Below, in pieces: positions 53,258 through 63,972 of a DNA stretch of 64,000 nt. Below the pieces are notes generated by a model. The model did no database searches. It had not been told where the DNA came from and was given only the letters and a program-made list of their open reading frames with translations. Made by a program: the position numbers and the translations under genes. Position 1 is the first letter of the stretch; each line of letters begins with the position of its first letter. The stretch lies in assembly GCF_007858365.1 (NCBI RefSeq), contig NZ_VFIO01000003.1:248001-312000 (forward strand), written 5' to 3'. This DNA is from Pseudomonas saxonica. Lineage in GTDB: Bacteria > Pseudomonadota > Gammaproteobacteria > Pseudomonadales > Pseudomonadaceae.

Positions 53258-54574
53258 ATGAGCACCAGCACCACGTACAGCGAAGCTTCGGCCGAGAAAC
53301 CGGTAAATTCTGCCACCCGCGTTGCCACGGCCAGCTTTATTGGTACCGCCATCGAGTTCTATGATTTCTATGTGTATGCCACCGCCGCTGCACTGGTGAT
53401 CGGCCCGGTTTTTTTCCCGCAGACATCTGGCACAGCGCAAATGCTGTCGGCGTTTCTGACATTTGGCATCGCCTTTCTCGCCCGCCCGCTGGGCTCTTTT
53501 CTATTCGGCCATTTCGGCGACCGCATCGGCCGCAAATCGACACTCGTCGCCTCTTTGCTGTTGATGGGCGTGTGCACCACCTTGATTGGTGTACTGCCGG
53601 GGTACGCCACAATTGGTGCCTGGGCACCGATACTGCTCTGTGTGCTGCGCTTTGGCCAAGGGCTGGGGTTGGGCGGCGAATGGGGCGGTGCGGCTTTGCT
53701 CGCAACCGAAAATGCCCCGAAGGGTAAACGCGCTTGGTACGGCATGTTTCCACAGTTGGGCCCTTCAATTGGCTTTCTGGCGGCCAACGGCCTGTTCTTG
53801 ATTCTGGCCATGAGCTTGAGCGATGAACAATTCCGCGCCTGGGGCTGGCGGATTCCGTTCCTGCTCAGCGCTGCATTGGTGATGGTCGGTTTGTATGTGC
53901 GCCTCAAGCTGGAAGAAACCCCAGTATTTGCCAAAGCCGTTGCGCAGCACGAACGGGTAAAAATGCCGATCATCGAGCTGTTTAGCCAATATTGGGCCCC
54001 CATGCTGTTGGGCGCGGCGTCGATGGTGGTGTGCTATGCACTGTTTTATATTTCGACGGTATTTTCGCTGAGTTACGGCGTCGCCACGCTGGGCTACACC
54101 CGCGAGACGTTCCTCGGGCTGCTGTGCTTTGCCGTGTTGTTCATGGCTGCCGCGACGCCTTTGTCAGCGTGGGCCAGCGACCGTTACGGGCGTAAACCGG
54201 TGCTGATTGTTGGCGGCATTCTGGCGATTTTGTCGGGATTTTTGATGGAGCCGCTGCTGACACAAGGCTCTACGTGGGGCGTAGCGCTGTTTTTGTGTAT
54301 TGAACTGTTCTTGATGGGCGTGACGTTTGCCCCGATGGGCGCCCTGCTCCCTGAACTGTTCCCGACCCGCGTGCGCTATACCGGCGCGTCGGCGGCCTAC
54401 AATCTGGGCGGCATTGTCGGGGCTTCCGCTGCACCGTTTTTTGCGCAAAAGCTGGTGAGCATGGGGGGATTGAGCTGGGTGGGCGGGTACGTGTCAGGTG
54501 CCGCGATCCTCAGCCTGATCGCTGTGCTATGCCTGAAAGAAACCAAAGAAGCCGACCTGAACAAGGTGGTTTGA
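53258..54574 (+). CDS. MFS transporter, metabolite:H+ symporter (MHS) type
   Basis: Inner-membrane transporter of 438 residues with 12 predicted helices. MHS-group signatures are ASFIGTAIEFYDFYVYATAA in helix 1, the loop 2-3 motif GHFGDRIGRKSTL, LRFGQGLGLGGEWGGAAL and the second-half loop SDRYGRKPVL. Members carry organic acids, shikimate or betaines; the substrate here cannot be told. AGGGA lies eight bases before ATG 53258. A REP doublet follows the stop. Confidence 0.92.
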   Translation: MSTSTTYSEASAEKPVNSATRVATASFIGTAIEFYDFYVYATAAALVIGPVFFPQTSGTAQMLSAFLTFGIAFLARPLGSFLFGHFGDRIGRKSTLVASLLLMGVCTTLIGVLPGYATIGAWAPILLCVLRFGQGLGLGGEWGGAALLATENAPKGKRAWYGMFPQLGPSIGFLAANGLFLILAMSLSDEQFRAWGWRIPFLLSAALVMVGLYVRLKLEETPVFAKAVAQHERVKMPIIELFSQYWAPMLLGAASMVVCYALFYISTVFSLSYGVATLGYTRETFLGLLCFAVLFMAAATPLSAWASDRYGRKPVLIVGGILAILSGFLMEPLLTQGSTWGVALFLCIELFLMGVTFAPMGALLPELFPTRVRYTGASAAYNLGGIVGASAAPFFAQKLVSMGGLSWVGGYVSGAAILSLIAVLCLKETKEADLNKVV

Positions 54575-54582
54575 GGCCCCCC

Positions 54583-54713
54583 CGTAGCAGCTGCCGCAGG
54601 CGGCGTCCGATTGCGAAGCAATCGTAAACCTCAGAATGCGGTTTATCTGACTACCGCAATTTCTGACTTTACGACGACTGCGTCGCCGGACGCAGCCTTC
54701 GGCAGCTGCTACG
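54583..54713. repeat. REP doublet, copy 2 (reverse orientation)
   Basis: Arms 54583-54609 and 54687-54713 repeat the arms of the 13234-13366 element; the interior matches the reverse complement of that copy. Here it lies between the convergent MFS and purT genes. Confidence 0.88.
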
Positions 54714-54725
54714 CGCAGGAGTGTG

Positions 54726-55907
54726 TTACAGCTCTACAACAACCGCTTGAGCAGCACGGGTCGCCTTGGCGCGAGCGGCCTCAATCGACTCGTCACGCGC
54801 CAGGGCTACGCCCATGCGGCGCTGGCCATTCACTTCTGGCTTGCCGAACAGGCGCAACGCCGTGTCTGGCTCGCTCAAGGCCAATTCAAGATTAGCGAAG
54901 GCCGTTTGAGTGGATTGGCCTTCGACCAGAATCACTGCTGAGGCCGACGGGCCGAACTGGCGAATCAGCGGAATCGGCAATCCCAGAATGGCTCGCGCAT
55001 GCAATGCAAACTGCGAAAGATCCTGCGAAATCAGCGTGACCAGACCCGTGTCATGAGGACGCGGCGACACTTCGCTGAACCACACTTGATCGCCTTTGAT
55101 AAATAGCTCAACCCCAAACAAACCACGGCCACCCAGCGCTTCGGTAACGGCCTTGGCGACCCGTTCGGATTCTGCCAGTGCAACCGGGCTCATGGCCTGC
55201 GGCTGCCAGGACTCTTGATAGTCGCCCTTCTCTTGACGATGACCGACCGGGGCACAGAACGTGGTGCCACCGACATGGCGCACGGTGAGCAAGGTGATTT
55301 CATAGTCGAAATCGATAAAGCCTTCGATGATGACCCGGCCTTTACCTGCACGGCCGCCTTCTTGCGCATAGTCCCAAGCAGCTTTTACATCCTCGGCACC
55401 GCGCAGCAGGCTCTGGCCTTTACCGGATGAACTCATCACCGGCTTGACCACACACGGGAAACCCAAGTCCTGCACAGCGCTGCTGTAGTCCTCGAAGGTG
55501 TCGGCAAAATGGTAAGGCGAGGTTGGCAAGTCCAGCTCTTCTGCCGCCAGACGACGAATGCCTTCGCGGTTCATGGTCAGCGAGGTGGCCCGTGCGGTCG
55601 GGATCACAGTAAAGCCTTCAGCCTCCAGCTCAAGCAAGGTCGCGGTGGCGATGGCTTCGATTTCCGGAACGATGAAATGCGGCTTTTCCAACTCGATCAC
55701 CGCCCGCAGGGCAGCACCATCAAGCATGTTGATCACGTGGCTGCGATGCGCAACCTGCATGGCCGGTGCGTTTTCATAGCGATCAACGGCAATCACTTCA
55801 ACGCCCAAACGCTGCAGTTCGATGACGACTTCTTTGCCCAGTTCGCCGCAACCACACAGCAATACACGGGTCGCAGTCGGCGACAATGGAGTTCCGATAC
55901 GGGTCAT
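54726..55907 (-). CDS. purT: Formate-dependent phosphoribosylglycinamide formyltransferase
   Basis: ATP-grasp enzyme making formyl-GAR from GAR, formate and ATP, an alternative to folate-dependent PurN in purine synthesis. The 393-residue protein starts [19 protein letters not shown], has [19 protein letters not shown], the ATP-grasp segment [18 protein letters not shown], and metal-binding [28 protein letters not shown] residues. No truncation. It shares the purine pathway with purL at the end of the window. Confidence 0.96.
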   Translation of the reverse strand: MTRIGTPLSPTATRVLLCGCGELGKEVVIELQRLGVEVIAVDRYENAPAMQVAHRSHVINMLDGAALRAVIELEKPHFIVPEIEAIATATLLELEAEGFTVIPTARATSLTMNREGIRRLAAEELDLPTSPYHFADTFEDYSSAVQDLGFPCVVKPVMSSSGKGQSLLRGAEDVKAAWDYAQEGGRAGKGRVIIEGFIDFDYEITLLTVRHVGGTTFCAPVGHRQEKGDYQESWQPQAMSPVALAESERVAKAVTEALGGRGLFGVELFIKGDQVWFSEVSPRPHDTGLVTLISQDLSQFALHARAILGLPIPLIRQFGPSASAVILVEGQSTQTAFANLELALSEPDTALRLFGKPEVNGQRRMGVALARDESIEAARAKATRAAQAVVVEL

Positions 55908-56004
55908 TTCAGGTCCTCAAGGAAGCAAATCATCGAAGGCGCTCGCAACGCTTGCGCCTGCTGGGTAGAAGGCCGGCATCTTACATGATCCGGGCGCTCT
56001 GGCC

Positions 56005-56469
56005 TTATTGAGCTGCGGCTTTGCGCAAGCGCCAGGCCATCGCCAGCCACACGCAGGTCACGCCGGCGAATTTGGACCCCATCGCAGTCAAAATCACGGC
56101 CGGCGTAAAGGCGTCAATCATGCCGAAAAATATGAAGGTATCAATTGGGATGCTGAGCGCCGAGCTGATCCAAAGACGGTCATGCAACGGACGCTTGGTG
56201 ATGCTGAACACCAGCCAGTCAATGCATTCGGACACCGCAAAGGCGGTGGCACTGGCCAGCGCAATCGAGGGGTCGGAGGTGATGTAAGACAGTACCAGCG
56301 CCGCCAGCATGGCCAGCAGTGCGCCGTGGCCGAAGCGGGTTTGCACCATGTCGCGCAGAACAAACACCAGCCCGCCCCACGCTGACCAGATAATGTCCAG
56401 ATCGGGCGCCGAGGAAAAGGCGTAATTGATCAGCACGACGCTGGCGATATAAGCGATAAGAAACAGCAT
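56005..56469 (-). CDS. VUT family membrane protein
   Basis: Integral membrane protein of 154 residues with about five helices, matching the VUT (vitamin uptake-like / YhhQ-related) group. YhhQ transports queuosine precursors; this shorter Pseudomonas type has no proven substrate. Features: LIAYIASVVLINYAF, DIIWSAWGGLVFVLRDMVQ, and ISSALSIPIDTFIFFG. ATG 56469 is preferred over a GTG five codons upstream that would overlap its own ribosome site. It follows purT in orientation but has a separate leader containing the tandem element. Confidence 0.82.
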   Translation of the reverse strand: MLFLIAYIASVVLINYAFSSAPDLDIIWSAWGGLVFVLRDMVQTRFGHGALLAMLAALVLSYITSDPSIALASATAFAVSECIDWLVFSITKRPLHDRLWISSALSIPIDTFIFFGMIDAFTPAVILTAMGSKFAGVTCVWLAMAWRLRKAAAQ

Positions 56470-56532
56470 GGCAGCGTGGGACACCTCTGAGTAAGGCGCA
56501 CAGGGTACTTGAGGGCGCGTGCGGGGCCAAGA

Positions 56533-56705
56533 CCCTCACCCCAACCCTCTCCCAGAGGGAGAGGGAGAGGGAGCTGATTGGTGGCGCTCTTGAGTCTGCG
56601 CGCGGTCAGTCCCCTCTCCTTCTGGAGGGAGGGAGCCGATTGGCGGTGTTCTTGAATCTGCGCGCGGTCAGTCCCCTCTCCCTCCGGGAGAGGGTTAGGG
56701 TGAGG
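56533..56705. repeat. Intergenic element with two 64-bp tandem units, copy 2
   Basis: Begins CCCTCACCCCAACCCTCTCC and ends with GGGAGAGGGTTAGGGTGAGG, inverted repeats like those at 1-178. Between them two spacer units recur with about 64-bp period (CTGATTGGTGGCG and CCGATTGGCGGTG). Spacer sequences differ from copy 1 but the period is kept. Confidence 0.75.
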
Positions 56706-56717
56706 GCGCTCTCAGGT

Positions 56718-56921
56718 TTAAGAACCCAGCATCCACACCACACCACTGGCCTTCGCCCGTTCATGGCACAACACAAGCACCTCGCGACGCTCCACGTTGG
56801 TCATGCGGCTCCAGCAGGTGATTTCGGCAACGGTACGCTGGCACCCCGAACACACATCATCGTCATCAAGCGCACAGATATTGACGCAAGGCGAGGCAAC
56901 CGGACGCTCCACCTCACTCAT
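56718..56921 (-). CDS. DUF1289 small cysteine protein
   Basis: Protein of 67 residues of the DUF1289 family. Four cysteines in [20 protein letters not shown] look like a small metal-binding (zinc or Fe-S) site, followed by [17 protein letters not shown]. Function unknown. ATG 56921 overlaps the end of the gamma-carbonic anhydrase gene by eight bases, so the two are coupled. Alternative upstream start adds an unconserved stretch. Confidence 0.88.
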   Translation of the reverse strand: MSEVERPVASPCVNICALDDDDVCSGCQRTVAEITCWSRMTNVERREVLVLCHERAKASGVVWMLGS

Positions 56922-57441
56922 CGTCCTGCACCTCAAGGTCACGGGCATATCGCTGGCCATTCTTGACGTAATTCGCCGCACTGGCCTCCAACTTGAGCTT
57001 TTGCGCTTCGGTCAGTTCGCGCACCACTTTGCCCGGCGAGCCCATGACCAGCGAGCCATCGGGAATAACCTTGCCTTCGCCAATCAGGGCGTTAGCGCCA
57101 ATGATGCAGTGCTTGCCGATACGCGCGCCGTTGAGGATTACCGCATTTATGCCGATCAAGCTGTAATCATCGACCGTACAGCCGTGCAACATGGCTTTAT
57201 GGCCAATGGTGACACCTGTCCCGATCGTCAACGGGTAGCCCATGTCCGTGTGCATCACGGCACCATCCTGCACATTGCTGTGCTTGCCGATCAGGATAAG
57301 TTCGTTGTCACCGCGCAACACCGTGTTAAACCACACACTGGCGCCCTGCTCCAGACGTACTTTGCCGATCAACACGGCGGTGGGAGCAATCCAGCTGTCA
57401 GGGTGGGTCTCGACGAGTGAATCACCCAGGCGATATTTCAT
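56914..57441 (-). CDS. Gamma-class carbonic anhydrase family protein
   Basis: Left-handed beta-helix hexapeptide-repeat protein of 175 residues, YrdA/CaiE-like. Three metal-ligand histidines are visible in [21 protein letters not shown]. Repeats such as (V/I)[11 protein letters not shown] and [17 protein letters not shown] run through about residues 15-140. Whether it is an active carbonic anhydrase or an acyl-CoA-related enzyme is not known for this subgroup. The stop overlaps the DUF1289 start region. Confidence 0.9.
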   Translation of the reverse strand: MKYRLGDSLVETHPDSWIAPTAVLIGKVRLEQGASVWFNTVLRGDNELILIGKHSNVQDGAVMHTDMGYPLTIGTGVTIGHKAMLHGCTVDDYSLIGINAVILNGARIGKHCIIGANALIGEGKVIPDGSLVMGSPGKVVRELTEAQKLKLEASAANYVKNGQRYARDLEVQDDE

Positions 57442-57481
57442 GCGTTTGTCCTCAAGCAGGCGCGGCTGTGTGCTGACAGCT

Positions 57482-58084
57482 CTAAATATTGATAAACCGT
57501 TGCGGCGGGGTGTGCAGATTGATGTTCACGTCGTCGTACAGCAGGTTCATCAGTTCAACGATCATGATTGCCGTCAGCCCCCAGATTTTGTAAACGCCAA
57601 AACGGTAGCTGGGCACATACCAACTGCGCCCCTGATAATCAATCCGGTGCGTATGCTCACGCGGGTCTTCACGAAAAAACTTCAACGGAACACTGAAGAC
57701 TGCGGCAATTTCGGCGTCATTGGCCACGTACTCAACGTAGTCCGGCACCAAACCGACATACGGCGTGACGCGTATCCCATGCAGCGACACAAGAGGACTG
57801 AGCGGCCCGATCACTTCGACCAAGCCCGGCGGCAGGCCAATTTCTTCTTCAGCTTCACGCAGGGCGGTGAACACCAAGTCAGGATCCTCAGGATCACGGC
57901 GTCCGCCAGGAAACGCCACCTCGCCGCCGTGAGTCGACAACCCGCTGGCACGCAGGGTCAAAATCAATTCGGGCTCAGCGCTTCGCGTCACTGGCAACAA
58001 CACCGCAGCCTCAGGAAAATGGCGGTCTGTTTCCAGCGTCCTCGGTGTGTAACGACTCACTCGGCTAAGTAGCTCGTCCAGCAT
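57482..58084 (-). CDS. CoA pyrophosphatase, Nudix family
   Basis: Nudix hydrolase of 200 residues that cleaves CoA and its derivatives to phosphopantetheine and adenosine 3',5'-bisphosphate. The Nudix box is [20 protein letters not shown] followed by EEIGL, the slightly longer form with the extra LLP-type upstream signature AAVLLPV that marks the NudL/NUDT7 class. Lies 40 bases upstream of the gamma-carbonic anhydrase gene, same strand, and may be cotranscribed. Confidence 0.9.
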   Translation of the reverse strand: MLDELLSRVSRYTPRTLETDRHFPEAAVLLPVTRSAEPELILTLRASGLSTHGGEVAFPGGRRDPEDPDLVFTALREAEEEIGLPPGLVEVIGPLSPLVSLHGIRVTPYVGLVPDYVEYVANDAEIAAVFSVPLKFFREDPREHTHRIDYQGRSWYVPSYRFGVYKIWGLTAIMIVELMNLLYDDVNINLHTPPQRFINI

Positions 58085-58229
58085 AGGTCATCTCGATCCG
58101 TCACTTATCGGGCATCATGCACCAATTCACTCGCGGCACCCAAGCTCCACGCTGTCGCAGGCTGACAAGTGAAGCTTGCCGTTACACCGTAATACCCCCC
58201 AAGATAGGGGACGCCTCCGAGATCCCAGC

Positions 58230-58787
58230 ATGAAATTTTGCAGCCAGTGCGGTCATTCTGTCAGCCAACATATCCCGCCAGGCGATTCACGCCTGCGCTA
58301 CGTCTGCCCACAGTGCCAGACCGTCCATTATCAGAACCCCAATATTGTCGCCGGTTGCTTGCCGACCTGGGGCAGCCAGGTGCTGTTGTGCAGGCGCGCA
58401 ATTGAGCCGCGCAAGGGTTACTGGACGCTGCCAGCCGGGTTTATGGAAAACGGCGAAACCGTCGAACAAGCCGCCCAGCGCGAAACCCGCGAAGAAGCCT
58501 GTGCCGAAGTCATCAACTTGAACATCTATACCCTGATCGATGTGCCCCACATCAATCAGGTGCATATTTTCTACCGGGCCGAACTGCAAAGCCCCGACTT
58601 TGCCGCAGGCGATGAAAGCCTGGACGTTCGCCTTTTCGATGAAGCAGACATCCCTTGGTCTGAGCTGGCTTTCCGCACGGTCAGCCGTACCTTAGAATGC
58701 TTTTTTTCCGATCGCCACGAGAACGCTTATCCCGTGCGCAGTGAGGCCGTGCCGCCTCTGGCCGGCCTGGTCACCCCCAAACAATAA
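58230..58787 (+). CDS. Nudix hydrolase with N-terminal zinc ribbon
   Basis: The 185-residue protein starts MKFCSQCGHSVSQ, with a CxxC...CPQC zinc ribbon in the first 30 residues, then a Nudix domain whose box is GFMENGETVEQAAQRETREE. This resembles NudC-type NADH pyrophosphatases but is shorter and has no second domain, so the nucleotide substrate is unsure. ATG 58230 has no strong ribosome site, but upstream starts add unrelated residues. Divergent to the CoA pyrophosphatase gene. Confidence 0.88.
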   Translation: MKFCSQCGHSVSQHIPPGDSRLRYVCPQCQTVHYQNPNIVAGCLPTWGSQVLLCRRAIEPRKGYWTLPAGFMENGETVEQAAQRETREEACAEVINLNIYTLIDVPHINQVHIFYRAELQSPDFAAGDESLDVRLFDEADIPWSELAFRTVSRTLECFFSDRHENAYPVRSEAVPPLAGLVTPKQ

Positions 58788-58820
58788 TGTTGTCCGTCAC
58801 CCATCAGGGATACCGCTCCA

Positions 58821-59387
58821 ATGCGCTGGTTGCTTGCTGCCCTTTGCTTGTCATTTGCCGTTATCTGCCAAGCTGCTGTTGTCGTCACCGTTAACGGCAA
58901 ACCCGTCAATAAATATGAAGTGATTAAACCGAAGCTCGCGCCGCTGCCCGAAACTATCAGCACAAGCGTCGAAAAAATCCTGGTTCTCAAATCAGCGCGT
59001 AAATTGCAGCTGATACAGAACGGTCGGGCCATCAAGACCTATCGCATTTCATTGGGCAAACAACCCAAGGGACATAAGCTGCGCGAAGGCGACAAGCGCA
59101 CGCCTGAGGGCATCTACTGGATCGACTGGCGCAAAAAAAGCGACAAGTTCAACCTGGCGATGCACATTGACTACCCCAATGTCAGTGACGCCGCGACCGC
59201 GCGGCGCGAGGGTGTGGACCCAGGTGGAATGATCATGATCCACGGCACGCCAGACACCGAAGAAAACCCCGAATCACTGTTTCATACGCTGGATTGGACC
59301 GATGGCTGTATTGCCATGAAAAACAGCGAAATGCGCGAAGTCTGGAGCCTGGTCAAAAACGGCACAATGGTCGAGATTCGCCCTTAA
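58821..59387 (+). CDS. L,D-transpeptidase family protein (YkuD domain)
   Basis: Predicted periplasmic protein of 188 residues with a Sec signal (about 1-18, LLAALCLSFAVICQA). The YkuD domain (about 50-187) has the catalytic HGTPDTEENPES (His141) and TDGCIAMKN with nucleophile Cys163; the usual SHGC is TDGC here, as in Pseudomonas relatives. Such enzymes form 3-3 peptidoglycan crosslinks or anchor lipoproteins, but some of this short class have amidase-like roles. AGGGA precedes the ATG; a terminator follows. Confidence 0.9.
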   Translation: MRWLLAALCLSFAVICQAAVVVTVNGKPVNKYEVIKPKLAPLPETISTSVEKILVLKSARKLQLIQNGRAIKTYRISLGKQPKGHKLREGDKRTPEGIYWIDWRKKSDKFNLAMHIDYPNVSDAATARREGVDPGGMIMIHGTPDTEENPESLFHTLDWTDGCIAMKNSEMREVWSLVKNGTMVEIRP

Positions 59388-59406
59388 CGCCTCTCGAACC
59401 GGCAAT

Positions 59407-59446
59407 AAAAAACCCGCTGACCGTTACCGGTTCAGCGGGTTTTTTA
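59407..59446. terminator. Bidirectional terminator
   Basis: AAAAAACCCGCTGA and TCAGCGGGTTTTTT are perfect complements around a short loop; T-runs on both strands serve the L,D-transpeptidase gene and the convergent NIF3-like gene. Confidence 0.93.
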
Positions 59447-59458
59447 ATGGGCAAGCGA

Positions 59459-59770
59459 CTAGAAATCAGCCAGTTGCACCACCTCATACGCAGGGGTTTC
59501 ATACGGGTGGCTGAGCTTGAGGGCAGCCACAACCGCCTGAATCAGATCATCGGCAACGACCAGCTCAACCTTCCATTCCCCAACATACTCGACCTGACCG
59601 GTTTGCCCGATAAACGGCTGACTGCCGTCCAGCGCACGAAACTGGCCCTGCCCCATGGTTTGCCAGGCGCAATGGTCGTAGTTGCCGATTCGCCCACCAC
59701 CGGCAGCGAATACGGCCTCTTTAACGCCATCCACATGGCTGGGTGGAACAAAAAAGCTAAGCTTGTACAT
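59459..59770 (-). CDS. NIF3-like small protein (YqfO C-terminal domain)
   Basis: Protein of 103 residues corresponding to the central insertion domain of YqfO/NIF3 proteins, standing alone. Typical segments are KLSFFVPPSHVDGVKEAVFA, AAGGGRIGNYDHCAWQT, GQGQFRALDGSQPF and the C-terminal SHPYETPAYEVVQL. Function unknown; it is predicted to bind metal or a small ligand as a trimer or hexamer. ATG 59770 is used; the longer frame runs into purL. Confidence 0.86.
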   Translation of the reverse strand: MYKLSFFVPPSHVDGVKEAVFAAGGGRIGNYDHCAWQTMGQGQFRALDGSQPFIGQTGQVEYVGEWKVELVVADDLIQAVVAALKLSHPYETPAYEVVQLADF

Positions 59771-59790
59771 CCTGATAATCCATCCAGCCT

Positions 59791-62700
59791 TTAATTCACC
59801 CAAGCACGCGCGTTACGGAACATGCGCAACCACGGTGCATCTTCGTTCCAATCTTCAGGGCGCCACGAGTTCTGCACGGCGCGGAACACACGCTCCGGGT
59901 GCGGCATCATGATGGTCACACGGCCGTCACGGCTGGTGAGACCGGTAATACCGCGCGGCGAGCCATTCGGGTTAGCCGGGTAGTTTTCAGTCACTTTGCC
60001 GTGGTTATCGACGAAACGCAGTGCCACTGAACCGGACAGATCCGCTTGCAGCATGGCCTCTTCGCTGGCGAACTCGGCATGACCTTCACCGTGAGCAATG
60101 GCGATTGGCATGCGCGAACCGGCCATGCCCTGCAGGAAGATCGAGTTCGACTCTTGCACTTGAACCATCGCTACACGGGCTTCGAACTGCTCGGAGCGGT
60201 TGCGCACAAAGTGTGGCCACAGCTCGCTGCCCGGGATCAACTCGCTCAGGTTGGACATCATCTGGCAACCGTTGCACACACCCAGAGAGAAACTGTCGGA
60301 GCGCTCAAAGAAGCCCTGGAACGCATCGCGTGCCCGGGTGTTGAACAAGGCTGACTTGGCCCAGCCTTCACCGGCACCCAGAACGTCGCCGTAGGAGAAG
60401 CCGCCACAGGCAACCAGCCCCTTGAACTCGTTCAGGTCAACACGGCCCGCCAGAATGTCGCTCATGTGCACGTCGATGGCATTGAAACCGGCACGGTCGA
60501 ATGCCGCCGCCATTTCAACTTGCCCGTTCACACCCTGTTCACGCAGCACAGCCACTTGAGGGCGAATGCCTTTCTTGATGTACGGCGCGCTGATGTTGTC
60601 ATTGACGTCAAAGCCCAGCTTGACGGTCAGACCCGGATTGTCTTCTTCCAGCAGCACATCGAACTCTTGATCTGCACATTCGGCGTTATCACGCAGGCGC
60701 TGGATCTGGTAGCTGGTCTCGGCCCACTGACGCTGCAAGGCGCCGCGCTGACCTTCGAAGACGGTCTCGCCGTTCAAGCTGATGTTGATTTCGCTGTTGT
60801 TCAACGGCTGGCCAATCACGGCCACGCACTCACCCAAACCGGCAACGCTGAACTGGGTCAACACGTCCGGGGTTTCGTCATGACGCACTTGAATCACGGC
60901 ACCCAGTTCTTCGTTGAACAGGATGGCCGGGATTTCACTGACGTTCTCAGTCAGGCAATCCAGGTTCAGGTTCAGACCGCAGTGACCGGCAAACGCCATT
61001 TCCATCACGCTGGTCAGCAAACCACCGTCGGAGCGGTCGTGATAAGCCAGCAGATGACCGTCAGCATTCAACCCCTGAATCACGGCGAAGAAGGCCTTGA
61101 GGTCTTCTGCGTCATCAACGTCCGGGGCCACTTTGCCCAACTTGCCATACGTCTGGGCCAGAATCGAGGCACCCATGCGGTTTTGGCCACGACCCAGGTC
61201 GATCAGGATCAGGTCGGTTTGACCTTTATCCATACGCAGTTCCGGGGTCAAGGTCTGGCGAATATCGAGCACAGGCGAGAAGCCGGTGACGATCAGCGAC
61301 ATCGGCGAGGTGACGCTCTTTTCAGTGCCGTCTTCGTTCCAGCGGGTCTGCATCGACATCGAGTCTTTGCCCACTGGAATGGTGATGCCCAGCTCCGGGC
61401 ACAATTCCATGCCAACGGCTTTGACGGTATCGAACAAACGCGCGTCTTCACCCGGGTGGCCGGCAGCGGACATCCAGTTGGCAGACATTTTGATGTCAGA
61501 AATTTTGCCAATGCGCGAAGCAGCGATGTTGGTCAGGGTTTCGCCGATGGCCATACGGCCCGATGCCGGAGCATCCAGCAGCGCAAGCGGCGTACGCTCG
61601 CCCATCGCCATGGCTTCACCGGTGTACACGTCAAAGCTGGTCGCCGTCACGGCAACGTCAGCCACGGGCACCTGCCACGGGCCAACCATTTGGTCACGAG
61701 CCACGAGACCCGTGATGGTGCGGTCGCCAATGGTGATCAAGAAGCTTTTGCTGGCCACCGCCGGGTGGTGCAGAACGCGCTCGACACACTCAGCGATGTT
61801 CAGCTCAGCCGGGTCGAAGTCGTCGCCCAGCTCTTGCTCGCGAACAGCCGAACGGTGCATGCGTGGCGCCTTGCCCAGCAATACTTCCAGCGGCATGTCG
61901 ACCGGGTTGTTACCGAAATGGCTGTCGGTCACGGTCAGTTGCGGCTCAGCAGTGGCTTCACCGACTACTGCATACGGGCAGCGCTCGCGCTCACAGATGG
62001 CCTGGAAGCGGGCAAAATCTTCAACGCCCACGGCCAGAACGTAACGTTCCTGGGATTCGTTGCTCCAGATTTCGTGCGGGGCCATGCCCGGCTCGTCGTT
62101 TGGAATGTTGCGCAGCTCGAAACGGCCACCACGGTCGCCGTCATTGACCAGCTCCGGGAAGGCGTTGGACAGGCCACCCGCGCCCACGTCGTGGATAAAG
62201 CTGATCGGGTTTTTGTCACCCAACTGCCAGCAGCGGTCGATGACTTCCTGACAGCGGCGTTCCATTTCCGGGTTTTCACGCTGTACCGAAGCGAAATCCA
62301 GGTCAGCCGAGCTTGCGCCAGTGGCCATGGAAGACGCGGCACCGCCGCCCAGACCGATCAGCATGGCCGGGCCGCCCAGCACGATCAGCTTGGAGCCCAC
62401 AGTGATTTCGGCTTTCTGAACGTGTTCGGCGCGGATGTTGCCCATGCCGCCCGCCAACATGATCGGCTTGTGGTAACCGCGCACTTCATCACCGTGCGGC
62501 GTGGTGATGGATTGCTCAAACGTACGGAAGTAGCCAGTCAGAGCAGGACGACCGAATTCGTTGTTGAATGCGGCGCCGCCCAGAGGGCCTTCGATCATGA
62601 TATCCAGCGCGGTAACGATGCGCTCAGGCTTGCCGTAAGGCACTTCCCACGGCTGTTCGAAACCTGGAATTTGCAGGTTGGACACGGTGAAGCCGGTCAG

Positions 62701-63687
62701 GCCTGCTTTTGGCTTGGCACCACGACCGGTTGCACCTTCGTCACGAATCTCGCCCCCCGAACCCGTCGCCGCCCCCGGAAACGGAGCAATGGCGGTCGGG
62801 TGGTTGTGCGTCTCGACTTTCATCAGGATATGCACGGGTTCTTGTACCGCACCGTACTGGCGGGTTTCAGAGTTGGGGAAGAAGCGCCCCGCTACGCTGC
62901 CGACAATCACCGAGGCGTTGTCTTTATAAGCTGACAGAACGCCTTCGCTGTGCATCACGTAGGTGTTCTTGATCATGCCAAACAGGCTTTTTTCCTGGCT
63001 TTGACCGTCGATGTCCCAACTGGCGTTGAAGATCTTGTGGCGGCAATGCTCGGAGTTGGCCTGAGCAAACATCATCAGTTCGATGTCGTGAGGGTTACGA
63101 CCCAAACCGTTGAAAGCATTGACCAGATAGTCGATTTCGTCTTCTGCCAAAGCCAGGCCCAGCTCGACGTTGGCTTTTTCCAGCGCTGCGCGCCCGCCAC
63201 CCAACACATCAATCGCCGTCAGTGGCTTCGGTTCGGCATGGCTGAACAGGCCGGCAGCCTGTTCAAGGTTGCCCAACACGATTTGCGTCATGCGGTCATG
63301 CAATGCGCCAGCAATCAGCTCGGCTTCAGCATCGCTGAATTGACCCGCCACATAGAAAGCAATACCGCGTTCCAGGCGCTGGATTTTAGCCAGGCCACAG
63401 TTACGGGCAATGTCGCTGGCCTTACTCGACCAAGGGGAAATAGTGCCAAACCGCGGTAACACCAGAAACAGTCGTCCGCTTGGCTCTTGAACCGGCACGC
63501 TCGGGCCGTATTTCAAAAGACGAGCCAGGACCTGTTGTTCATCGCTGGTCAATTCACCGGTGACATCGGCAAAGTGGGCGAATTCAGCATACAAACCAGT
63601 GACAGCCGGAACCTTGAGGTTCAGTTGTGCAAGCAGTTTGCTGTGGCGAAAGGCAGAAAGGGCAGGAGCGCCGCGCAGGATCAACAT
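59791..63687 (-). CDS. purL: Phosphoribosylformylglycinamidine synthase
   Basis: Large single-chain FGAM synthase, 1298 residues, converting FGAR, glutamine and ATP to FGAM in purine synthesis. The N domain and the tandem PurM-like ATP-binding halves include [19 protein letters not shown] and [20 protein letters not shown]; the C-terminal glutamine amidotransferase has the nucleophile in [14 protein letters not shown] 63687 ([13 protein letters not shown]) is the family start; a longer frame adds 28 unconserved residues. The gene is complete and lies alone on the minus strand. Confidence 0.97.
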   Translation of the reverse strand: MLILRGAPALSAFRHSKLLAQLNLKVPAVTGLYAEFAHFADVTGELTSDEQQVLARLLKYGPSVPVQEPSGRLFLVLPRFGTISPWSSKASDIARNCGLAKIQRLERGIAFYVAGQFSDAEAELIAGALHDRMTQIVLGNLEQAAGLFSHAEPKPLTAIDVLGGGRAALEKANVELGLALAEDEIDYLVNAFNGLGRNPHDIELMMFAQANSEHCRHKIFNASWDIDGQSQEKSLFGMIKNTYVMHSEGVLSAYKDNASVIVGSVAGRFFPNSETRQYGAVQEPVHILMKVETHNHPTAIAPFPGAATGSGGEIRDEGATGRGAKPKAGLTGFTVSNLQIPGFEQPWEVPYGKPERIVTALDIMIEGPLGGAAFNNEFGRPALTGYFRTFEQSITTPHGDEVRGYHKPIMLAGGMGNIRAEHVQKAEITVGSKLIVLGGPAMLIGLGGGAASSMATGASSADLDFASVQRENPEMERRCQEVIDRCWQLGDKNPISFIHDVGAGGLSNAFPELVNDGDRGGRFELRNIPNDEPGMAPHEIWSNESQERYVLAVGVEDFARFQAICERERCPYAVVGEATAEPQLTVTDSHFGNNPVDMPLEVLLGKAPRMHRSAVREQELGDDFDPAELNIAECVERVLHHPAVASKSFLITIGDRTITGLVARDQMVGPWQVPVADVAVTATSFDVYTGEAMAMGERTPLALLDAPASGRMAIGETLTNIAASRIGKISDIKMSANWMSAAGHPGEDARLFDTVKAVGMELCPELGITIPVGKDSMSMQTRWNEDGTEKSVTSPMSLIVTGFSPVLDIRQTLTPELRMDKGQTDLILIDLGRGQNRMGASILAQTYGKLGKVAPDVDDAEDLKAFFAVIQGLNADGHLLAYHDRSDGGLLTSVMEMAFAGHCGLNLNLDCLTENVSEIPAILFNEELGAVIQVRHDETPDVLTQFSVAGLGECVAVIGQPLNNSEINISLNGETVFEGQRGALQRQWAETSYQIQRLRDNAECADQEFDVLLEEDNPGLTVKLGFDVNDNISAPYIKKGIRPQVAVLREQGVNGQVEMAAAFDRAGFNAIDVHMSDILAGRVDLNEFKGLVACGGFSYGDVLGAGEGWAKSALFNTRARDAFQGFFERSDSFSLGVCNGCQMMSNLSELIPGSELWPHFVRNRSEQFEARVAMVQVQESNSIFLQGMAGSRMPIAIAHGEGHAEFASEEAMLQADLSGSVALRFVDNHGKVTENYPANPNGSPRGITGLTSRDGRVTIMMPHPERVFRAVQNSWRPEDWNEDAPWLRMFRNARAWVN

Positions 63688-63864
63688 CTTCGGGACAGCC
63701 TCGGGAGGGGTATGCTTTGAGGCCCGGCATTCTAGCGTAAACCATCGCTGACGGCACCCGAAACGGCACACCTCTCACACACCTGGCGTCACTAACCGAC
63801 AAAGGCCTTATTCTTTATGGCTATCAGAGGCATCAGACATGGAGCAATCAGCTCTTTAAACCCT

Positions 63865-63900
63865 GCCTTACCCCCCATTCCACGGGGGTTAAGGCTGTTT
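63865..63900 (+). terminator. Terminator-like hairpin upstream of purL
   Basis: GCCTTA-C-CCCCC and GGGGG-T-TAAGGC form an 11-bp stem with one mismatch and a seven-base loop, followed on the plus strand by TGTTTT. No plus-strand gene precedes it, so it may end a small RNA or act in the purL leader on the other strand. Confidence 0.5.
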
Positions 63901-63960
63901 TCCCTGCTGTTATCAGAATGACCACACATTGTCGAGATATGGCACCCGCGCTGCTTTGCG

Positions 63961-63966
63961 TATACT
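63961..63966 (+). promoter_or_regulatory. Possible -10 element of mltF
   Basis: TATACT sits 7-12 bases before the putative mltF ATG. No good -35 lies 16-18 bases further upstream. If used, the transcript would have almost no leader. Confidence 0.35.
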
Positions 63967-63972
63967 GCGCGA

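Noticed and set aside
60466..62934. 822-codon plus-strand open frame opposite purL
   Set aside because: It is antisense to a complete, well-conserved purL and its translation has the composition of a shadow frame in GC-rich DNA; no domain is visible.
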